A stretch of 5,535 nucleotides of DNA from Deltaproteobacteria bacterium. GTDB lineage: Bacteria > Desulfobacterota > Desulfobulbia > Desulfobulbales > BM004. Location of the stretch: the NCBI GenBank assembly GCA_019312695.1, contig JAFDCT010000309.1, positions 1 to 5,535 of the forward strand, written 5' to 3'. The position numbers and the translations under genes are program-made. The notes under the pieces were generated by a model. It was not told where the DNA came from and searched no databases. It saw only the letters and a list, made by a program, of their open reading frames with translations. Positions within the stretch are counted from its first letter, which is position 1. Each line of letters starts with the position of its first letter. Below, one piece after another: positions 4,754 to 5,535 of this stretch.

Positions 4754-5535
4754 ATGGAAACTTCTTCTCTGCTACAGTTAAGTCAAGAATTTCAGGCGTT
4801 ATCAGGTGCTGACGGCCTGGCAATTATCACTCTTGCCATCTTGGAAGGTATCCTTTCAGTGGATAATTCCTTGGTCCTTGCCATCATGGTCCGCACTCTG
4901 CCGAAAGAACTTCAAAAAAAAGCCTTAATGTACGGTATATTCGGAGCTTTCTTTTTTCGAGTGGTGGCCTTGATCTTTGCGGCCCACCTCATGCGCTTTA
5001 TGGCTTTTAAAATTATCGGCGGTGGCTACCTGGTCTACCTGGCCATGAAGCACATGTTCTTCTTCTACAAGGAGGATGCCCACCAGCCAAGGCCAAAAGC
5101 TGCGGCAAGCTTTTGGCGAACCGTCCTGCTCGTGGAACTGACCGATATCGCTTTCTCCATAGACAGCATAACCACAGCAGTGGCCATGAGTGACAAACTT
5201 ATTGTCGTGTGGCTGGCAGGTATTATGGGCATCATCTTCCTGCGCTTTGCAGCGGGATTTTTTATCCGTTTACTGGAAAAACTCCCGAAACTGGAGGATC
5301 TTGCCTACCAGCTTATCTTTTTTGTCGGTACCAAACTCCTGCTGGAAGGCTTTCATATCGAGATCAGCCATGCGGTTTTCTGGATGATGATGGCAGTCAT
5401 TGCCGTCCTCGGCTCAGCCCTGGTCTACCGGGATTATTACCAGACGCGGACTGAGTCGCATTATCACAACCGGCTGTTGACTCAGCTTAAGGCTCATGAG
5501 ATCACTGTGGATGAGATTCTGGCCCTGGAATATAT
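4754..5535 (+). CDS. TerC/YkoY-family integral membrane protein, 3' end beyond the window
   Basis: An open frame of 260 codons with no stop before the window edge, so the C-terminus is missing. It begins METSSLLQLS and contains EGILSVDNSLVLA at 31-43 and ELTDIAFSIDSI at 128-139. These are the two acidic helices (D37-N38 and D131 to D137) that mark the TerC family and are thought to form the metal path. About seven hydrophobic segments end near residue 225, followed by a charged region (YRDYYQTRTESHYHNR) and the start of a soluble tail. Relatives (YkoY and YceF of Bacillus, Alx of E. coli) export Mn2+ or help load metals onto exported enzymes, and some give tellurite resistance. The early position of the DN motif resembles the YkoY type more than Alx/TerC. 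There is no clear Shine-Dalgarno site before the ATG; a TTG five codons upstream has none either. The 90-nt gap shows no yybP-ykoY riboswitch. It probably forms an ion-homeostasis pair with the antiporter. Confidence 0.88.
   Translation, partial: METSSLLQLSQEFQALSGADGLAIITLAILEGILSVDNSLVLAIMVRTLPKELQKKALMYGIFGAFFFRVVALIFAAHLMRFMAFKIIGGGYLVYLAMKHMFFFYKEDAHQPRPKAAASFWRTVLLVELTDIAFSIDSITTAVAMSDKLIVVWLAGIMGIIFLRFAAGFFIRLLEKLPKLEDLAYQLIFFVGTKLLLEGFHIEISHAVFWMMMAVIAVLGSALVYRDYYQTRTESHYHNRLLTQLKAHEITVDEILALEY

Noticed and set aside
5209..5454. An 81-codon open frame within the TerC gene, and similar frames opposite or across the antiporter (for example 3905-4228 minus, 3609-3797 plus)
   Set aside because: Their translations have no domain character, they lack ribosome binding sites, and they overlap fully a gene with clear family motifs.

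Overview
The window carries six protein genes and no recognisable RNA gene, mobile element or CRISPR array. GC content is moderate, Shine-Dalgarno sites are good on four of the genes, and two genes overlap or nearly abut. This suits a Gram-negative bacterium, and the gene mix is reminiscent of Desulfobacterota (deltaproteobacteria). That placement is an impression from protein style; no marker gene here proves it.

Layout. (1) 6-809, plus strand: a PP-loop ATP pyrophosphatase with two CxxC pairs, of a kind used in tRNA thiolation or purine modification; its exact substrate cannot be assigned. (2) 810-943: a convergent intergenic gap with weak terminator-like hairpins. (3) 3215 down to 944, minus strand: a compact three-gene operon of a GT2 glycosyltransferase, a FolE2/MptA-type GTP cyclohydrolase and a small cupin protein. 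The cyclohydrolase probably starts at a TTG that shares bases with the glycosyltransferase stop codon, and the cupin starts 5 nt after the cyclohydrolase stop, so the three are likely translationally coupled. (4) 3216-3412: a divergent promoter region with a good sigma70-like promoter pointing right and a weaker one pointing left. (5) 3413-4663, plus strand: a CPA2-type cation/proton antiporter without a C-terminal regulatory domain. (6) 4754 to the window end, plus strand: a TerC/YkoY-family membrane protein, cut by the window edge.

How the genes may work together. FolE2 makes 7,8-dihydroneopterin triphosphate, the entry compound for folate and for queuosine-type deazapurines. The PP-loop ATPase lies next door but converges on this operon, so a link through tRNA or deazapurine modification is possible but unproven. 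The antiporter and TerC protein look like a separate ion-homeostasis pair (monovalent cation/proton exchange and probably metal, e.g. Mn2+, export). I found no convincing sign of a wholly new system. The most open questions are the function of the PP-loop protein and the purpose of the GT2-folE2-cupin operon.
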